Source of the DNA: Liolophura sinensis
Taxonomy: Eukaryota > Mollusca > Polyplacophora > Chitonida > Chitonidae
DNA: 64,000 nucleotides
Assembly: GCF_032854445.1 (NCBI RefSeq)
Contig: NC_088295.1
Span: 94,545,805-94,609,804 of the forward strand
Direction: 5' to 3'
Shown here: positions 61,935-64,000 of the stretch, piece by piece
How positions within the stretch are numbered: position 1 is the first letter of the stretch
Layout of the letters: every line of letters begins with the position of its first letter
Translations under genes and position numbers: made by a program
Notes under the pieces: model-generated
Told to the model about the DNA's origin: nothing
The model's database searches: none
What the model saw: only the letters and a program-made list of their open reading frames with translations

Positions 61935-64000
61935 CACATTGAAGGGGAGGAGCTGAACAACATCAGATAGTCATATGAAACAACAAGGTTTTAATATTGT
62001 GTGTTTAAGTATTAGCCCCACCCACTGTAGAAGTGAAGAGCTCAACAACATCAGATAGTCACATGAACACCAAGGTTTTAATATTGTGTTTAAGTATTAG
62101 CCCCACCCACTGTAAAAGTGAAGAGCTAAACAACATCAGATACTCACATGAACAACAAGGTTTGCAACTGTGTGTTTAGACCCACGCACACAGGAGAGGA
62201 TCTAAACAACATCAGATACTCACATGAACAACAAGGTTTGCAACTGTGTGTTTAGACCCACGCACACAGGAGAGGAGCTACATAACATCAGATACTCACA
62301 TGAACAACAAGGTTTGCAGCTGTGTGTTTAGATCCACGCACACAGGAGAGGAGCTACATAACATCAGACAGTAACATGAACAACAAGGTTTGCAGCTGTG
62401 TGTTTAGATCCACGCACACAGGAGAGGAGCTACATAACATCAGATAGTAATATGAACAACAAGGTTTGCAGCTGTGTGTTCAGACCTATCCACACAGGAG
62501 AGGATCTAAACAACATCAGATATTAACATGAACAACAAGGTTTGCAGCTGTGTGTTTAGACCCATCCACACAGGAGAGGAGCTACATAACATCAGACAGT
62601 AACATGAACAACAAGGTTTGCAGCTGTGTGTTTAGACCCATCCACACAGGAGAGGAGCTACATAACATCAGACAGTAACATGAACAACAAGGTTTGCAGC
62701 TGTGTGTTTAGATCCACGCACACAGGAGAGGATCTAAACAACATCAGATACTCACATGAACAACAAGGTTTGCAACTGTGTGTTTAGACCCACGCACACA
62801 GGAGAGGAGCTACATAACATCAGATACTCACATGAACAACAAGGTTTGCAGCTGTGTGTTTAGATCCACGCACACAGGAGAGGAGCTACATAACATCAGA
62901 CAGTAACATGAACAACAAGGTTTGCAGCTGTGTGTTTAGATCCACGCACACAGGAGAGGAGCTACATAACATCAGATAGTAATATGAACAACAAGGTTTG
63001 CAGCTGTGTGTTCAGACCTATCCACACAGGAGAGGATCTAAACAACATCAGATATTAACATGAACAACAAGGTTTGCAGCTGTGTGTTTAGACCCATCCA
63101 CACAGGAGAGGAGCTACATAACATCAGACAGTAACATGAACAACAAGGTTTGCAGCTGTGTGTTTAGACCCATCCACACAGGAGAGGATCTAAACAACAT
63201 CAGATACTCACATGAACAACAAGGTTTGCAACTGTGTGTTTAGACCCACGCACACAGGAGAGGATCTAAACAACATCAGATACTCACATGAACAACAAGG
63301 TTTGCAACTGTGTGTTTAGACCCACGCACACAGGAGAGGAGCTACATAACATCAGATACTCACATGAACAACAAGGTTTGCAGCTGTGTGTTTAGATCCA
63401 CGCACACAGGAGAGGAGCTACATAACATCAGACAGTAACATGAACAACAAGGTTTGCAGCTGTGTGTTTAGATCCACACACACAGAAGAGGAGCTACATA
63501 ACATCAGATAGTAACATGAACAACAAGGTTTGCAACTGTGTGTTTAGACCCACGCACACAGGAGAGGATCTAAACAACATCAGATATTAACATGAACAAC
63601 AAGGTTTGCAGCTGTGTGTTTAGACCCATCCACACAGGAGAGGAGCTACATAACATCAGACAGTAACATGAACAACAAGGTTTGCAGCTGTGTGTTTAGA
63701 CACACGCACACAGGAGAGGAGCTACATAACATCAGATAGTAACATGAACAACAAGGTTTGCAGCTGTGTGTTTAGACCCACGCACACAGGAGAGGATCTA
63801 AACAACATCAGATACTCACATGAACAACAAGGTTTGCAACTGTGTGTTTAGACCCACGCACACAGGAGAGGAGCTACATAACATCAGATACTCACATGAA
63901 CAACAAGGTTTGCAGCTGTGTGTTTAGATCCACGCACACAGGAGAGGAGCTACATAACATCAGACAGTAACATGAACAACAAGGTTTGCAGCTGTGTGTT
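61935..64000. repeat. 76-bp minisatellite upstream of gene 2 exon A, about 27 units, running off the window
   Basis: The unit contains CATGAACAACAAGGTTTGCA, GCTGTGTGTTTAGACCCA, CACACAGGAGAGGAGCTA and CATAACATCAGA. The units nearest exon A are diverged and overlap its acceptor. Longer blocks repeat with the same order of variants (for example 62200-62500 and 62740-63040), showing higher-order duplication. Confidence 0.97.

Overview
The window is animal nuclear DNA. It is intron-rich, has GT-AG splice sites, no bacterial gene organisation, abundant tRNA-derived SINEs, and introns full of tandem repeats. The SINE tails (a TAAAACACCAATCAAATAAA-like end) and the frequent TACATGTA motifs suggest a mollusc or another lophotrochozoan. 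That placement is inference from repeat style, not a species identification.

Two protein genes converge. Gene 1 (+ strand, coding span 7624-48663) is an ARHGAP32/ARHGAP33-type Rho GTPase-activating protein with PX, SH3 and RhoGAP domains and a very long disordered tail. I assembled 20 coding exons whose splice phases all agree, giving 6936 nt, or 2311 residues plus a stop. Its 3' UTR probably runs to a poly(A) signal at 52923. Gene 2 (- strand, 61921 down to 54750, 5' end beyond the window) encodes the C-terminal 1585 residues of a single-pass membrane protein. It has coiled-coil segments, a furin-like RRKR site, two Ig domains, one FN3 domain, a transmembrane helix and a cytoplasmic tail. 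I do not recognise its family.

Layout: 1-7529, repeats and unique DNA upstream of the first coding exon; 7530-24247, N-terminal and first PX exons separated by repeat-filled introns; 24248-31217, one huge intron with two long arrays; 31218-33473, end of PX and SH3; 35345-40033, RhoGAP; 40363-43653, basic/Ser-rich linker exons; 44078-48663, the giant last coding exon; 48664-52945, 3' UTR with a 39-bp array; 52946-54749, convergent intergenic/UTR DNA; 54750-61921, gene 2; 61935-64000, a 76-bp array.

The striking feature is about 30 minisatellite arrays covering roughly 24 kb of the 64 kb (sum of my hand-drawn boundaries). Many units contain copies of real splice junctions of the exons they abut, either donors (exons 9 and 14) or acceptors (exon 8, exon 18, both upstream gene 2 exons). 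One array in intron 2 carries an exact 18-nt copy of the exon 2 donor junction located 2.9 kb away. This 'splice-junction minisatellite' pattern is the main observation to test.
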